A DNA stretch of 64,000 nt from Thermosynechococcus sp. CL-1. Its GTDB lineage: Bacteria; Cyanobacteriota; Cyanobacteriia; Thermosynechococcales; Thermosynechococcaceae. This document shows, piece after piece, positions 1 to 9,876 of the stretch (within the stretch, counting starts at the first letter, position 1; every line of letters begins with the position of its first letter). The notes below the pieces were generated by a model. That model was not told the DNA's origin. It worked only from the letters and a program-made list of their open reading frames with translations, and ran no database searches. The position numbers and the translations under genes are program-made. Where the stretch lies: NCBI RefSeq assembly GCF_008386235.1, contig NZ_CP040671.1, positions 496,001 to 560,000 on the forward strand, in the 5' to 3' direction.

Positions 1-302
1 ACACTGTTGTAATAGACGGTGCCCGCCTTTTCAAAAAAGGACACTGGAATCACCACCTCCAGTTCCCGCGCCAAAGCCTCAAAGTGGGCAATTGTTGGGT
101 GGTTTTTCACGGGGTGTGCCCGCCGAAAGTGACTCTCCCGCTCTTCCTTACAAAAATAGTGACCTTCAAATAGCTCTGGCAGGACAATGACCTGTGCCCC
201 CTGCTGATGCGCCTGCCGCACTAGATCACTGAGGTGCAGAATATTGGTCTCAACATCATCGGTCAGTTGAGCTTGAATGGCAGCAACGGTCAGTGTTCTC
301 AT
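1..302 (-). CDS. aguB: N-carbamoylputrescine amidase, partial (3' end outside window)
   Basis: Hydrolyses N-carbamoylputrescine to putrescine, ammonia and CO2, the last step of the agmatine route to polyamines; cytosolic nitrilase-family enzyme. The minus strand reads about 100 residues from an ATG at 302, with the nitrilase-type VLPELFEGHYF segment whose Glu43 is the expected catalytic glutamate. The start overlaps the aguA stop (ATGA at 302-299), so the two genes are translationally coupled. The C-terminal two thirds, including the catalytic Lys and Cys, lie beyond base 1. Other nitrilase-family amidases are possible in principle, but the pairing with aguA makes this assignment firm. Confidence 0.9.
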   Translation of the reverse strand, partial: MRTLTVAAIQAQLTDDVETNILHLSDLVRQAHQQGAQVIVLPELFEGHYFCKEERESHFRRAHPVKNHPTIAHFEALARELEVVIPVSFFEKAGTVYYNS

Positions 303-1324
303 AGTTCCTGCTGAGTAATGCAATGGAAGGCGCCTCCCCCTTCTAAAATCGTCCGTGCGGGAAGGCCAACGGTTTTGCGACTGGGAAAGAGCTTAGCGAT
401 CGCCTCAACCGCTTTGGCATCGGCTTCGACACCATAGGTGGGGACGACAACAGTGGTATTGGCGATATAAAAATTGACATAGCTAGCGGGTAAAATCTCC
501 CCCTTTCGACTCGTCACCCGCCCCGGCGAAGGCACTGGGATTACCTCTAGGGAGCGCCCCTTGGCATCCGTTAGCGTTTGCAACTGCTCATAAATCGTCA
601 GCAGGACATCGTAGTTCGGATCCTCAGGGCTGTCGGGCAGCATACAAACCACGGTTGCCGGAGCCACAAAACGCACCAGCGTATCGATGTGACCATCGGT
701 GTGATCGTTGGCCAGTCCCGATTCAATCCAGAGGATTTTGCTCACGCCAAGGGCGGGCTTGAGGCGGGCTTCCACTTCTTCGCTGTCTAAATAGGGATTG
801 CGGTTGGGGTTGAGGAGACACTGGCGGGTGGTAAGGCAGGTTCCTTCGCCATCCACTTCGATCGCCCCCCCCTCCAAGAATAACGGCACCGCCTCATAGG
901 GAAGGCCGATGGCTAGAGCAAGGCGCACAGCCAAGTCACTATCGCCGGGAAGTTGATACTTCTTGCCCCAACCATTAAAGGGTAAACAGAGGAGTCGGCG
1001 CTCCCCTGCCTCATTGATTAAGCCCACAGGAGCGGTATCCCGCAGCCAAATGTCACCAAAGGGGAGCTGATAAAACTGTGGATTCAGATCCCCGAGATAA
1101 GAACGAGCAGTGGCTTCTCCCACCTCGTCCAGCACCAGAATCTTCAGTTGCTCCCCGCGGCACTGACCTGTTACGGGATCGGGGTCAGCGATCGCCCGAC
1201 ACAGGGCTGCAAACTCTGAGCGTACTTGAGGTAAGAGATCGCCCCACAAATCCTCGTGACTGGGGAAAGCTAACCAACAGGCGCGATGCGGCAGCCACTC
1301 AGCGGGCTGAAAAAAGGGGGACAT
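299..1324 (-). CDS. aguA: agmatine deiminase
   Basis: Converts agmatine to N-carbamoylputrescine and ammonia. The 341-residue protein is the normal length for the Porphyromonas-type peptidyl-arginine deiminase family. Visible motifs are WLRDTAP near residue 93, LEGGAIEVDGEG, NDHTDGHID (active-site Asp/His region) and the C-terminal GGGAFHC loop with the catalytic cysteine at about residue 335. It lies directly upstream of aguB with a 4-base stop/start overlap, so one transcript makes both enzymes of the two-step putrescine pathway. It begins only 9 bases after rpmE ends and could be read through from the ribosomal operon. Confidence 0.95.
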   Translation of the reverse strand: MSPFFQPAEWLPHRACWLAFPSHEDLWGDLLPQVRSEFAALCRAIADPDPVTGQCRGEQLKILVLDEVGEATARSYLGDLNPQFYQLPFGDIWLRDTAPVGLINEAGERRLLCLPFNGWGKKYQLPGDSDLAVRLALAIGLPYEAVPLFLEGGAIEVDGEGTCLTTRQCLLNPNRNPYLDSEEVEARLKPALGVSKILWIESGLANDHTDGHIDTLVRFVAPATVVCMLPDSPEDPNYDVLLTIYEQLQTLTDAKGRSLEVIPVPSPGRVTSRKGEILPASYVNFYIANTTVVVPTYGVEADAKAVEAIAKLFPSRKTVGLPARTILEGGGAFHCITQQEL

Positions 1325-1333
1325 GAAGAGCGA

Positions 1334-1609
1334 TTAGCCCTTTTTGTTGGTTTTGGGTGCAGGTTTAGCGGCGGCTTTTTTCCCTTTAGCAGTTTGCTGG
1401 GGCTTGGCACCGCTGTATTTGCGGCGGAAGCGTTCCACCCGCCCTTCAGCGTCAACGATTTTCTGAGTACCCGTGAAGAAGGGATGGTTGCCTGACCAGA
1501 TATCCACGTGTAGTTCGGGTTTCGTGGAACCCACGGTCATCACCACTTCACCGTCACAATAAACTTTGGCTTCGGGATACCACTGGGGATGAATGTTCGG
1601 TTTTGGCAT
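1334..1609 (-). CDS. rpmE: 50S ribosomal protein L31
   Basis: Large-subunit protein at the central protuberance bridge. The core MPKPNIHPQWYPEAKVYCDG followed by the WSGNHPFFTGTQ segment is L31. The CxxC zinc ligands of the C+ paralogues are absent, only one Cys being seen, so this is a zinc-independent form. At 91 residues it is longer than the usual 70-80 because of a Lys/Ala/Pro-rich basic tail (about residues 66-91), common in cyanobacterial and plastid L31. It is the last ribosomal gene of the leftward superoperon, 39 bases after rpsI. Confidence 0.95.
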   Translation of the reverse strand: MPKPNIHPQWYPEAKVYCDGEVVMTVGSTKPELHVDIWSGNHPFFTGTQKIVDAEGRVERFRRKYSGAKPQQTAKGKKAAAKPAPKTNKKG

Positions 1610-1648
1610 AGGAGTCTCACCACAAACGAGAAGTAAAAAACAAACATC

Positions 1649-2062
1649 TTAGCGTTTTGAGTATTGGGGGGCTTTGCGGGCTTTGCGCAGACCGTATTTA
1701 CGCCGCTCCTTGGCACGGGGATCGCGGGTGAGATAGCCTTCCGTTTTCAGAGGCTTGCGGTTTTCGATGTCCAGTTGACACAGGGCGCGGGCAATCCCTA
1801 AACGAATGGCATCTGCTTGCCCCGTCAAACCACCCCCCGTGGCATTGACATAAATATCATAGCTACTTTCAAGGCCAAGGGTTTCAAGGGGGGCTTTCAC
1901 CAAGTTGAGATAGGTGGGGTTGTTTTGCAGGTAGTCAGCCCCATTGCGGCCATTGATCAACAGTTGACCGCTACCAGGGATCAGGCGCACCCGTGCCACC
2001 GCCGACTTACGGCGACCGGTTCCCAAATAAACTACCCGCTTAGACTGATCAGCAATCTGCAT
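1649..2062 (-). CDS. rpsI: 30S ribosomal protein S9
   Basis: Small-subunit head protein whose C-terminal tail contacts P-site tRNA. The 137-residue product has the S9 hallmarks [14 protein letters not shown] near the N-terminus, [19 protein letters not shown] in the middle and the basic tail ending in [17 protein letters not shown]. It follows rplM after one base, the conserved L13-S9 pair. Confidence 0.97.
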   Translation of the reverse strand: MQIADQSKRVVYLGTGRRKSAVARVRLIPGSGQLLINGRNGADYLQNNPTYLNLVKAPLETLGLESSYDIYVNATGGGLTGQADAIRLGIARALCQLDIENRKPLKTEGYLTRDPRAKERRKYGLRKARKAPQYSKR

Positions 2063-2063
2063 G

Positions 2064-2522
2064 TTAGGCTCCCGGAATCGTGTTAATGGTCAAAGGCTGG
2101 GGTTTTTGCGCTTGGTGGGGATGCTCTGGCCCAGCATAAACTTTCAGCTTGGTAAAGAGTTTACGGCCAAGGGAATTTTTCGGCAGCATCCCTTTGACAG
2201 CATGCTCAATAATCCGCTCGGGAATGCGGGCTTGCAGTTGATCAAAGGTTTCAATTTTCATGCCGCCGGGGCGTCCCGAGTGACGACGGTAGAGTTTTTG
2301 GGAGCGTTTTCTGCCAGTGATGGTGACTTTCTCGGCATTGATGACAATCACAAAGTCACCTGTGTCCATGTGGGGGGTGTAAATGGCTTTGTTTTTGCCC
2401 CTGAGAATACGGGCAATTTCTGCAGCTAGCCGACCCAAGCGTTGATCAGCGGCATCAATGACATACCACTGGGGAGCAAGGTCATCCACGGCGGGCAGTG
2501 GTGTCTTTACGGTACTGGTCAT
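2064..2522 (-). CDS. rplM: 50S ribosomal protein L13
   Basis: Early-assembling 23S rRNA-binding protein, 152 residues from the chosen start. The segments [27 protein letters not shown] and [10 protein letters not shown] are diagnostic. Two in-frame ATGs lie 12 and 24 bases further upstream (2534 and 2546), but the ATG at 2522 has a GGAG seven bases before it and gives the [11 protein letters not shown]-terminus expected in cyanobacteria. With this start the gene begins 17 bases after the truA stop. Confidence 0.93.
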   Translation of the reverse strand: MTSTVKTPLPAVDDLAPQWYVIDAADQRLGRLAAEIARILRGKNKAIYTPHMDTGDFVIVINAEKVTITGRKRSQKLYRRHSGRPGGMKIETFDQLQARIPERIIEHAVKGMLPKNSLGRKLFTKLKVYAGPEHPHQAQKPQPLTINTIPGA

Positions 2523-2538
2523 CACAAACTCCATGATT

Positions 2539-3393
2539 CTATGCAATGGACAATTCAGGGGTAATGGAGGCTAACTGAAACTGGGGCATCGCCTCGGTGC
2601 ACAGGGCAAGGGGGAAAGGCGATTCAGGATAACCCACCCCCAATAGACAAAGGCCTACAGGGGGGGCAGCATACTTGACGAGGTGGCGTTGCTCCTGCTG
2701 CCAAATTTCCGTAAAACTGGCGGGCGATCGCTGGCCTTGCCCCACCTGTACCAAGAGTCCCACCAACAGGCGCATCATGCCGTAGAGAAACCCCGAAGCT
2801 TGCACCTCAATTTCCACAAGGGCACCGCGCCGCTGGCAGCTCACCGCCTGCACCTCCACCCAAGAATGGGCACGATTCGAGCCAGAACGGTGAAAGGCAC
2901 TGAGGTGATGCCGCCCCAACAATGGCTGAAGCACGGCTGCCATTTTTTCCACATCTAAGGGGGCATAGTAGTAGTGCCATGTCCAAGGGCGCAGAAAGAT
3001 ATTGGGGCAGGGATCGGTATAGAGGGTATAGCGATAGCGACGCCACAGCGCGGAGAAACGGGCATGCCAGTGATCGGGCACCACCGCCGCCGCACGAATC
3101 ACCACATCGGCGGGCAAGCGAGCATTGAGAATCCCCGGCCAACGATGAACGGGAATGGGCGAGTTGACCGTGACGTGAGCCACTTGACCAGCAGCATGAA
3201 CCCCTGTATCGGTACGACCTGCTGCGACAACAGAGACGGGATGGTTGACAACACTGGCGATCGCCTGCTCAATCACCTCCTGTACCGTGCGCTGTCCCAC
3301 CTGCCGTTGCCAGCCGTGGAAATGGGTGCCCTGGTACTGAATAAGCAGTGCCAAGCGTTGGCCACTCTGAGGAGGTGCGATCGCCGTCATCAT
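2539..3393 (-). CDS. truA: tRNA pseudouridine(38-40) synthase TruA
   Basis: Isomerises U38-U40 in the anticodon arm of many tRNAs. The 284-residue protein starts with the TruA fold ([18 protein letters not shown]) and carries the catalytic Asp62 in [15 protein letters not shown]; the C-terminal half has the [13 protein letters not shown] segment typical of the family. It sits between rplQ and rplM, a placement common in cyanobacteria and plastid ancestors, so tRNA modification is co-transcribed with ribosomal proteins. Two adjacent ATG codons (3393 and 3390) make the exact start uncertain by one residue. Confidence 0.95.
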   Translation of the reverse strand: MMTAIAPPQSGQRLALLIQYQGTHFHGWQRQVGQRTVQEVIEQAIASVVNHPVSVVAAGRTDTGVHAAGQVAHVTVNSPIPVHRWPGILNARLPADVVIRAAAVVPDHWHARFSALWRRYRYTLYTDPCPNIFLRPWTWHYYYAPLDVEKMAAVLQPLLGRHHLSAFHRSGSNRAHSWVEVQAVSCQRRGALVEIEVQASGFLYGMMRLLVGLLVQVGQGQRSPASFTEIWQQEQRHLVKYAAPPVGLCLLGVGYPESPFPLALCTEAMPQFQLASITPELSIA

Positions 3394-3399
3394 TGCCTG

Positions 3400-3750
3400 C
3401 TACACCAGTTCAATGACTGCCAATTCGGCATTATCACCCCGCCGCCGCACACTGCGGATAATGCGGGTATAGCCCCCCTGGCGATCGCCATAGCGCTCTG
3501 GGGCTTGGGCAAACAGAGCATGCACCAGTTGCTTATCGTAGAGATAGCCAAGGGCACGCCGCCGTGCCGCCAAGGAGCCATCCTTTGCCAAGGTGATCAT
3601 CCGCTCCGCCTCTGCGCGTACCGCCTTTGCCCGCGCTTTGGTGGTGGTAATGCGGCCATGGCGAATCAATTCAGTGGTCAGTGCCCGCAGCAGTGCTTTT
3701 CGTTGATCGGCTGGCAGTCCTAGCTGGGGAACCCGACGTTGGTGACGCAT
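3400..3750 (-). CDS. rplQ: 50S ribosomal protein L17
   Basis: Large-subunit protein near the exit tunnel. The 116-residue form from ATG 3750 begins [11 protein letters not shown] and continues [22 protein letters not shown], the L17 signature. A TTG six bases upstream (3756) is in frame, but the ATG has a GAGG seven bases before it. It lies between rpoA and truA with short gaps. Confidence 0.95.
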   Translation of the reverse strand: MRHQRRVPQLGLPADQRKALLRALTTELIRHGRITTTKARAKAVRAEAERMITLAKDGSLAARRRALGYLYDKQLVHALFAQAPERYGDRQGGYTRIIRSVRRRGDNAELAVIELV

Positions 3751-3772
3751 AGACAAACCTCATTCAATCTCT

Positions 3773-4738
3773 CTAATTACGGGCAGCTTTTTGGGGCGGT
3801 AGCGTAATTCCCAAGTGTTTTTGCAGTGCCTCGATCACTTCCTCAGCAGACTTTTGACCGAAGTTTTTGATCTCCAGTAGCTCTTCTTGGGAATACTCAA
3901 GGAGGTCAGCGACCGTATTGACTTGGGCACGCTTGAGACAGTTGTAGGCACGCACCGACAAATTGAGTTGCTCAATGGGAATTTGTCCCGTTTCATCATG
4001 CTCGTCAGTGGTGGTGGCCTCGGAGGTGTGCAGGGGCACTTCCTTCAAGGGGCTAAAGAGATCCACGAGGATTGTTGCCGCCTGATTGAGGGCATCTTGG
4101 GGGGTCAAGCTGCCATTCGTCCAGATTTCCAGCTTTAGATAGTCTTGGAGTTGGCGATCGCCCTCTGTACCGGCACTGCGCACCGAATCAACGGTATAGT
4201 TCACCCGCCGCACGGGCATAAAGACCGCATCCAATTGCAGATAGTCCAAGGCAAGGCGATCGTCCCGTACCCGCTCCACCGAGCGATAGCCGCGATCCTG
4301 TTCAATCTTGAATTCCATCTCCAAGGTTGCCCCCGGCATCAGCGTGGCAATATAGTGGTTGGGGTTGACCACTTCCACTTCAGAGCCAAGTTGCACCATG
4401 CCAGCAGTAACCGTCAATGGCTCATTCTCAGGGGCTTGGGCAAAAAGGCGACCCATTTGGGGTTCTGAGGTGTGGCTGCGAATCACCAACTGCTTCATTT
4501 GCAGCAAAATGTCCATGACATCTTCGCGCACACCGGGAATTGTTGAAAACTCATGATTCACACCGGCAATGCGCACCGCTGTCACGGCACTACCGGGTAA
4601 GTTGGCAAGAAGAACCCGCCGCAGGGCATTCCCCACCGTAATCCCTTGACCGGGGGCGAGGGGGTGCAGCGCAAATTGGCCGTACTGCCCTTGATCCTCC
4701 TCAACCCGTGTTTCCAAACATTCAATTTGATATGCCAT
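3773..4738 (-). CDS. rpoA: DNA-directed RNA polymerase subunit alpha
   Basis: Assembles the RNA polymerase core and contacts promoters and activators through its C-terminal domain. The reading frame is open further upstream to 4798, but the ATG at 4738 (MAYQIECLETR) has a GGGAG before it, avoids a 31-base overlap with rpsK and gives 321 residues. The N-terminal dimerisation domain shows GITVGNALRRVLLANLPG and GVREDVMDILLQ; the helix-hairpin-helix CTD shows LNLSVRAYNCLKRA and IKNFGQKSAEEVIEAL. It sits in the conserved rpsM-rpsK-rpoA-rplQ order. Confidence 0.96.
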   Translation of the reverse strand: MAYQIECLETRVEEDQGQYGQFALHPLAPGQGITVGNALRRVLLANLPGSAVTAVRIAGVNHEFSTIPGVREDVMDILLQMKQLVIRSHTSEPQMGRLFAQAPENEPLTVTAGMVQLGSEVEVVNPNHYIATLMPGATLEMEFKIEQDRGYRSVERVRDDRLALDYLQLDAVFMPVRRVNYTVDSVRSAGTEGDRQLQDYLKLEIWTNGSLTPQDALNQAATILVDLFSPLKEVPLHTSEATTTDEHDETGQIPIEQLNLSVRAYNCLKRAQVNTVADLLEYSQEELLEIKNFGQKSAEEVIEALQKHLGITLPPQKAARN

Positions 4739-4767
4739 AGCTGTGCTCCCAAGTGACCCAAACCAAC

Positions 4768-5160
4768 CTAAACCCGCCGCCGTTTGGGGGGACGGCAACC
4801 ATTGTGGGGAATGGGGGTCACATCCCGAATGAGGGTAATTTCTAGACCTGCGGCTTGCAACGCCCGAATCGCTGTCTCGCGACCGGAACCGGGACCACTC
4901 ACCATGACCTCAATTTGCCGCATCCCCTGATCAATGGCACGGCGAGCTGCATTATCAGCAGCAGTTTGAGCCGCAAAGGGTGTGCCTTTTTTGGCACCTT
5001 TGAAACCACTGGAGCCAGCGGAGGCCCAAGCAATCACCTCACCATTGGGGTCGGTAATTGAGACAATCGTGTTATTAAATGTGGACTGAATGTGGGCAAC
5101 GCCACTGGGGACATTGCGCTTTTGCTTACGAGGGCCAGAGCGTTTTGCAGAGGGTGCCAT
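4768..5160 (-). CDS. rpsK: 30S ribosomal protein S11
   Basis: Platform protein of the small subunit lining the E-site mRNA path. The 130-residue protein has [38 protein letters not shown] and the C-terminal [18 protein letters not shown], all diagnostic of S11. It follows rpsM and precedes rpoA by about 30 bases. Confidence 0.97.
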   Translation of the reverse strand: MAPSAKRSGPRKQKRNVPSGVAHIQSTFNNTIVSITDPNGEVIAWASAGSSGFKGAKKGTPFAAQTAADNAARRAIDQGMRQIEVMVSGPGSGRETAIRALQAAGLEITLIRDVTPIPHNGCRPPKRRRV

Positions 5161-5202
5161 AATCTATCCAAACCGTGAATCAGGTAGCAGGAGCGGAAAA
5201 AT

Positions 5203-5583
5203 TTATTTCTTAGCAGCGGGTTTTTTCTTACCCGCCACAGTGCGGCGACCACCACGACGGGTGCGAGCATTGGTACGGGTACGCTGACCACGAACCGGCA
5301 ATCCAAGGCGATGCCGCCGCCCGCGGTAGCAGCCAATGTCCATGAGCCGCTTGATATTCATGGCCTCGAGACGGCGCAGATCCCCTTCCACTTGGTACTC
5401 GTCAATCGCAGCCCGCAGTGCCGCAATATCGGCATCCGTCAAATCGCGAGTGCGGGTATCTGGGTTAACACCCGTTTTTGCCAAAATTTCTTTGGAGCGG
5501 GTCAAGCCGATGCCATAGATGTAGGTGAGGGCAATTTCAATGCGTTTGTCGCGGGGTAAATCAACACCAGCAATACGAGCCAT
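5203..5583 (-). CDS. rpsM: 30S ribosomal protein S13
   Basis: Head protein contacting P-site tRNA and L5 (bridge B1b). The 126-residue sequence begins [21 protein letters not shown] and has [25 protein letters not shown] near its end, followed by a long basic tail. It follows rpmJ in the usual order. Confidence 0.97.
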   Translation of the reverse strand: MARIAGVDLPRDKRIEIALTYIYGIGLTRSKEILAKTGVNPDTRTRDLTDADIAALRAAIDEYQVEGDLRRLEAMNIKRLMDIGCYRGRRHRLGLPVRGQRTRTNARTRRGGRRTVAGKKKPAAKK

Positions 5584-5616
5584 GAATCTAGTTCCTATGT
5601 GTGCAACAACAGTGGG

Positions 5617-5730
5617 TTACCCTTGGCGCTGCTTGTGCTTCGGATTGGTGCAGATCACCATGACCCGACCACGTCGCCGAATGACGCGGCATTTTTCACA
5701 AATACGCCGTACCGATGCTCTTACTTTCAT
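5617..5730 (-). CDS. rpmJ: 50S ribosomal protein L36
   Basis: A 37-residue zinc-ribbon protein read by translating the gap between infA and rpsM. It starts [17 protein letters not shown] and ends NPKHKQRQG. The metal ligands Cys11, Cys14, Cys27 and His32 are all present, so this is the zinc-binding form. The infA-rpmJ-rpsM-rpsK order is conserved in bacteria. Confidence 0.95.
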   Translation of the reverse strand: MKVRASVRRICEKCRVIRRRGRVMVICTNPKHKQRQG

Positions 5731-5790
5731 ATCAGTTGCTCATGTAGTCGCAAATTTTATATCTTAGCAGAGTGGCCAACAAAGATCAAA

Positions 5791-6015
5791 CTACTTTTTG
5801 CGCAGGCGATAGGTAATCCGCCCCTTGGTCAGGTCATAGGGGGTCAATTCCACCTTCACGCGATCGCCCGGCAAAATTTTGATGTAGTTGCGGCGAATCT
5901 TACCGGAAATATGGGCAAGGACATTAAAGCCATTGTCCAGATCCACCCGAAACATGGCGTTGGGCAATGACTCGGTCACTGTCCCTTCAATTTCAATAGC
6001 ATCCTGTTTAGACAC
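5791..6015 (-). CDS. infA: translation initiation factor IF-1
   Basis: Occupies the ribosomal A site during initiation. The 74-residue OB-fold protein has [44 protein letters not shown] and [10 protein letters not shown], essentially the full family consensus. The start is a GTG at 6015, which overlaps the adk stop by 8 bases and so implies coupling to adk translation. Confidence 0.96.
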
Positions 6016-6595
6016 GGTTCACCTCCCCAATACGTGCTTGAATGGCAGCAGTTACCTCTTCGATCGTACGTGTTCCATCAATGTGTACAAACTTGGGATG
6101 ACTCATGTACTGTCGAATCATTGGTAGGGTTTCCCGCTCATAGACCTGTACCCGCTTGAGGATGGTTTCAGGAGTATCATCGGAGCGCTGCTGACCATTG
6201 GCCGCTTGCTTGGCGCGATTGAGGGCGCGTTCTTGGAGAATCGCAGCAGGCACATCTAAGAAGAGCAAGTAATCATAGTCTTGGTGAATGCTTTTGAGCA
6301 TCTCCTCAAAGACTGCCGCCTGTGCCCCATTGCGGGGAAAACCGTCCAAAAGCCAACCCGCAGCCGTATCTGGCTGTTGCAAGCGATTGGCCACCATATC
6401 CACAATCACCTGATCCGGTACCAGTTCACCGCGATCCATGTAGTTTTGAGCCTGTTGACCGAGGGGGGTGCCCGCAGCTCGCTCTGCCCGCAGAATATCC
6501 CCTGTGGAAATATGGGGAATCCCCAAAAGCGTGGTCAGAATTGCTGCCTGTGTCCCCTTGCCCGAACCGGGACCGCCAAACAAAATTAAGCGCAT
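6008..6595 (-). CDS. adk: adenylate kinase
   Basis: Interconverts ATP plus AMP and two ADP. The 195-residue protein has the P-loop [11 protein letters not shown] at residues 6-16, the AMP-site [11 protein letters not shown] and the LLDGFPRN motif. The LID (about residues 125-150) is the short form without the four-Cys zinc site of some bacterial enzymes, common in cyanobacteria. Its ATG overlaps the secY stop by one base (TAATG), a tight coupling that belongs to the secY-adk-infA block of the spc operon. Confidence 0.96.
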
Positions 6596-7905
6596 TACTG
6601 CTTCACCATCCCCTCATAACGTTGTGAAATCACATAGGTTTGAATCTGTTTTGAGGTGTCAATGGCCACCCCCACCAAGATCAACAGGGAGGTCGCCCCC
6701 AGCCCTTGAAATGTTGTTACTTTGGTTGCACTTTCGACTGCCGTGGGAATAATCGCCACCAGACCCAAAAAGATCGCCCCTAGGAATGTCAGGCGGTTGA
6801 GAACCCGCTCTAGGTAATCAGAGGTGGCTTTCCCCGGTCGGATTCCCGGAATACTGGCGCCCATTTTTTTCAGGTTTTGGGACATATCCACAGGGTTGAC
6901 CACTAAGGAGGAGTAAAAGTAGCTAAAGAAGAGAATCAACAGTAAATAGAAAATCACATATAGCCACGGCGTCGGCCCTGCTGGAGAAACATAACTCGCA
7001 AATCGCGCCACGAGTTCATTGCGGGTAAACTGCGCTAAGGTCGAAGGCAGAATCAGTACTGCTGAGGCGAAAATGATTGGCATCACCCCCCCTTGGTTTA
7101 AGCGCAGGGGCAGGTAACTGGTTTGCTCGCGGTAGAGTTTGCGCCCCACTTGGCGACGTGCCGAAACAATAGGGATGCGGCGGGTACCCTCTTGCACAAA
7201 GACAATGCCAACAATCATGGCCAAAAAGACGGCCACCAGAATAACAATGCCGCCAATATTGCCACCACTTTCGGCGAGGGCGATCGTCTGACCCACTGAG
7301 GCAGGCAAGTAGGCAACAATGCTCAAAAAGATCAAGAGTGAGGCTCCATTACCCACGCCCCGCTCAGTAATCAATTCCGAAATCCACATCACCACCATTG
7401 AGCCAGCGGTCAGGCCAAGGACAATTTCAGCCACAAACCACGCCCCCGGATGCAAAGCCGCACCGGGAATGGAACTCACAAAAATGGCAATGCCAAAACT
7501 TTGCAGAACTGCCCAGCCCACAGCCACGTAGCGAGTAATTTGGGAAATTTTGCGGCGGCCGGCTTCTCCCTCATCCTTTTGCAGCCGCTCCAAGGAGGGG
7601 AGAGCAGCAGTCAGCAATTGCATGATGATGGAGGCGTTAATATAGGGCAGGATGCCGAGGGCAAAAATCCCAAGGGCAGAGAGGCCACCGCCTGAAAAGA
7701 TGTCGAGGAAGCGAATCACGGCATTATCTTGGACGCTCTGGGCAAAAACGGCGCGATCGATCCCCGGAATGGGTAGATAAATCCCCAGCCGTACCAAGAT
7801 CAATAGCCCAATGGTGATCAGGAGTCGCCCCCGCAGACCAGCCGCTTGAGCCATCTGCATAAAGGTTTCTTGGGCAGTGGGTGCCTTGCCGCGATTCACA
7901 ATCAT
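6595..7905 (-). CDS. secY: protein translocase subunit SecY
   Basis: Channel subunit of the SecYEG translocon, in cyanobacteria serving both plasma and thylakoid membranes. The 436-residue protein shows ten hydrophobic segments beginning at about residue 28 and the SecY signatures ALGILPYINASIIMQLLTAALPSLERLQKDEGE and the cytosolic loop IPIVSARRQVGRKLYREQ. It follows rplO and is coupled to adk by a TAATG overlap. Confidence 0.96.
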   Translation of the reverse strand: MIVNRGKAPTAQETFMQMAQAAGLRGRLLITIGLLILVRLGIYLPIPGIDRAVFAQSVQDNAVIRFLDIFSGGGLSALGIFALGILPYINASIIMQLLTAALPSLERLQKDEGEAGRRKISQITRYVAVGWAVLQSFGIAIFVSSIPGAALHPGAWFVAEIVLGLTAGSMVVMWISELITERGVGNGASLLIFLSIVAYLPASVGQTIALAESGGNIGGIVILVAVFLAMIVGIVFVQEGTRRIPIVSARRQVGRKLYREQTSYLPLRLNQGGVMPIIFASAVLILPSTLAQFTRNELVARFASYVSPAGPTPWLYVIFYLLLILFFSYFYSSLVVNPVDMSQNLKKMGASIPGIRPGKATSDYLERVLNRLTFLGAIFLGLVAIIPTAVESATKVTTFQGLGATSLLILVGVAIDTSKQIQTYVISQRYEGMVKQ

Positions 7906-7917
7906 ATTGGGGTTCCT

Positions 7918-8382
7918 CTATTCACTGTCGGCAGCAACGCAGGTCTCCACACATACCCCACCAGCAGCTTCAATCTTGCTGCGGGCACTGCCACTAAAGG
8001 CAGCGGCATGAACCTCTAGCTTGACGTTTAGCTCACCATCCCCCAGCACTTTGAGGGGATATTTGGCGGTGGTGAGAATGCCAGCCTCAAGGAGAGACTC
8101 AACCGTCACTACACTATTGGCGGGTAGGGTATTGAGACGACCCACGTTGATCGTAGTGTAAACCTTCCGGTTGACGAGGGGAAAGTGCTTGAGTTTGGGG
8201 AGACGACGGTAGAGGGGGTTTTGACCGCCTTCAAAGCCGGGACGGGTGGGGCGACCAGAACGGGATTTTTGCCCGCGCATCCCAAAGCCACCACTTGCCC
8301 CTTGACCTGCGGCAATGCCCCGACCAATCCGCCGTTTGCGTCGTCGCGATCCCGCTTGGGGGTGCAGATCTTGAAACCGCAT
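7918..8382 (-). CDS. rplO: 50S ribosomal protein L15
   Basis: Large-subunit protein, 154 residues. The N-terminal half is the Gly/Arg-rich extension typical of L15 ([40 protein letters not shown]). A TTG at 8388 is in frame, but the ATG at 8382 has AGGAG six bases before it. No rpmD (L30) is present between rpsE and rplO, as expected for cyanobacteria. Confidence 0.95.
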   Translation of the reverse strand: MRFQDLHPQAGSRRRKRRIGRGIAAGQGASGGFGMRGQKSRSGRPTRPGFEGGQNPLYRRLPKLKHFPLVNRKVYTTINVGRLNTLPANSVVTVESLLEAGILTTAKYPLKVLGDGELNVKLEVHAAAFSGSARSKIEAAGGVCVETCVAADSE

Positions 8383-8395
8383 GGACAACTCCTAC

Positions 8396-8920
8396 CTATT
8401 TGCTATAGAGGTTTTCAATGGGGATTTCCCGCTCCTCGGCAACTTCTTGGAAGGTGCGCAAGGCTGCAAGGGCTTCGAGGGCGGCGCGGGCATTGTTGAG
8501 GGGGTTACTGGAGCCTAGTTGTTTGGCCAGCACGTTGCGTACCCCTGCTAGTTCCAGAACGGTGCGCACAGAACCACCAGCAATTACCCCGGTTCCCGGT
8601 GCAGCGGGGCGAATCATGACGCGGGCAGCACCGCCTTCGCCAAAAGTGGGGTGGGGAATAGAGTTGGATTTGGTGATCGGGACATCAATCAGGTGCTTTT
8701 TGCCATCGGCCACACCTTTGCGCACCGCACCAATGACATCGGCAGCTTTACCGACGCCCACACCCACTTGGCCACGCTCATTGCCAACAACCACAATGGC
8801 GCGGAAGCTTAGTTTCTTACCGCCTTTGACTACTTTGGAGACGCGGCGGATCTGGACGACCCGCTCTTGCCAGTCGGTTTCTTTTTCAACTTTGCGGGGG
8901 TTTTTACGACGATTTGCCAT
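8396..8920 (-). CDS. rpsE: 30S ribosomal protein S5
   Basis: Decoding-fidelity and mRNA-helicase protein of the small subunit. The 174-residue sequence has [37 protein letters not shown] and [16 protein letters not shown](Q)LGSSNP, the double-stranded RNA-binding and C-terminal motifs of S5. It lies between rplR and rplO. Confidence 0.97.
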   Translation of the reverse strand: MANRRKNPRKVEKETDWQERVVQIRRVSKVVKGGKKLSFRAIVVVGNERGQVGVGVGKAADVIGAVRKGVADGKKHLIDVPITKSNSIPHPTFGEGGAARVMIRPAAPGTGVIAGGSVRTVLELAGVRNVLAKQLGSSNPLNNARAALEALAALRTFQEVAEEREIPIENLYSK

Positions 8921-8931
8921 CGGGTCATCCT

Positions 8932-9294
8932 CTAAAAGTCTAGTCCAGCTTCACGGGCGGCATCCGCCAAGGCCTTGACACGACCATGGTAGATATTGCC
9001 ACCGCGATCAAAGACAACGCGCTCAATGCCAGCGGCTTTGGCACGCTCTGCAATTAGTCGCCCCACTTCAATAGAGGCGGCACAGGTGCTCCCTTTTCCT
9101 AGTTTTTGCCGCAGTTCTGGCTCAACACTGGAAGCGGCCACAAGGGTATGGTGCCGGGTGTCATCAATCACCTGGGCATAGATATGCTGATGGGAACGAA
9201 AGACAGCGAGGCGGGGGCGATCGCTGGTACCTTTGACTTTGCGGCGAATGCGCTGATGCCGACTTTGGCGAGCCGCAGTACGAGTTTGTTTCAT
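8932..9294 (-). CDS. rplR: 50S ribosomal protein L18
   Basis: Binds 5S rRNA in the central protuberance. The 120-residue protein has [40 protein letters not shown] and [17 protein letters not shown]. Its ATG directly abuts the rplF stop (TAG then ATG), so ribosomes can reinitiate. Confidence 0.97.
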   Translation of the reverse strand: MKQTRTAARQSRHQRIRRKVKGTSDRPRLAVFRSHQHIYAQVIDDTRHHTLVAASSVEPELRQKLGKGSTCAASIEVGRLIAERAKAAGIERVVFDRGGNIYHGRVKALADAAREAGLDF

Positions 9295-9858
9295 CTATTT
9301 CTTCCCTGTCTTACCAACTTTACGACGCACAAATTCACCCATATAGCGAATGCCCTTGCCCTTGTAGGGTTCAGGGGGACGTACGGCGCGAATACGGGCA
9401 GAGGTGTTGCCGACTAGTTCTTTATCAATGCCACTGACAAGGACAATCGTGCCCTGCTGCACTTTTTTACCTTGGTTGTCCTCAATTTCTAGGGTAATGC
9501 CCTCGGGTGGCACAATCTCAACGGGGTGGCTGTAGCCCATACTGAGGACAAGGGTTTTGCCTTGGAGTTGGGCGCGGTAACCGACCCCTTGAATCTCCAG
9601 CTTTTTCGTAAACCCTTGGGAGACGCCTTCCACCATGTTAGCCAGTAGCGTGCGGCAGAGGCCGTGGCGTTCTTTAGCAGGTCGAGAATCATCGCGGCGT
9701 TTGACAACAATACTTTCGCCCTCTTGGGCAACATTCACCTCGGGCGGCAAAACCCGACTCAGTTGACCCTTGGGGCCTTTGACCGTGACCTGCTGCCCGT
9801 CTAGGGTGAGGGTAACATTCTTTGGCAGGGGGATGGGACGCTTGCCAATACGAGACAT
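9295..9858 (-). CDS. rplF: 50S ribosomal protein L6
   Basis: Large-subunit protein near the sarcin-ricin loop. The 187-residue sequence begins [17 protein letters not shown], contains [26 protein letters not shown] and ends with the conserved [17 protein letters not shown] segment and a basic tail. It follows rpsH by 18 bases. Confidence 0.97.
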   Translation of the reverse strand: MSRIGKRPIPLPKNVTLTLDGQQVTVKGPKGQLSRVLPPEVNVAQEGESIVVKRRDDSRPAKERHGLCRTLLANMVEGVSQGFTKKLEIQGVGYRAQLQGKTLVLSMGYSHPVEIVPPEGITLEIEDNQGKKVQQGTIVLVSGIDKELVGNTSARIRAVRPPEPYKGKGIRYMGEFVRRKVGKTGKK

Positions 9859-9876
9859 GTGGGACTTCCTCCGAGC

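Noticed and set aside
2974-3723. 249-residue open frame antisense to truA and rplQ
   Set aside because: Both genes on the other strand are certain; the antisense frame has odd Cys/His/Arg composition and no homology I recognise.
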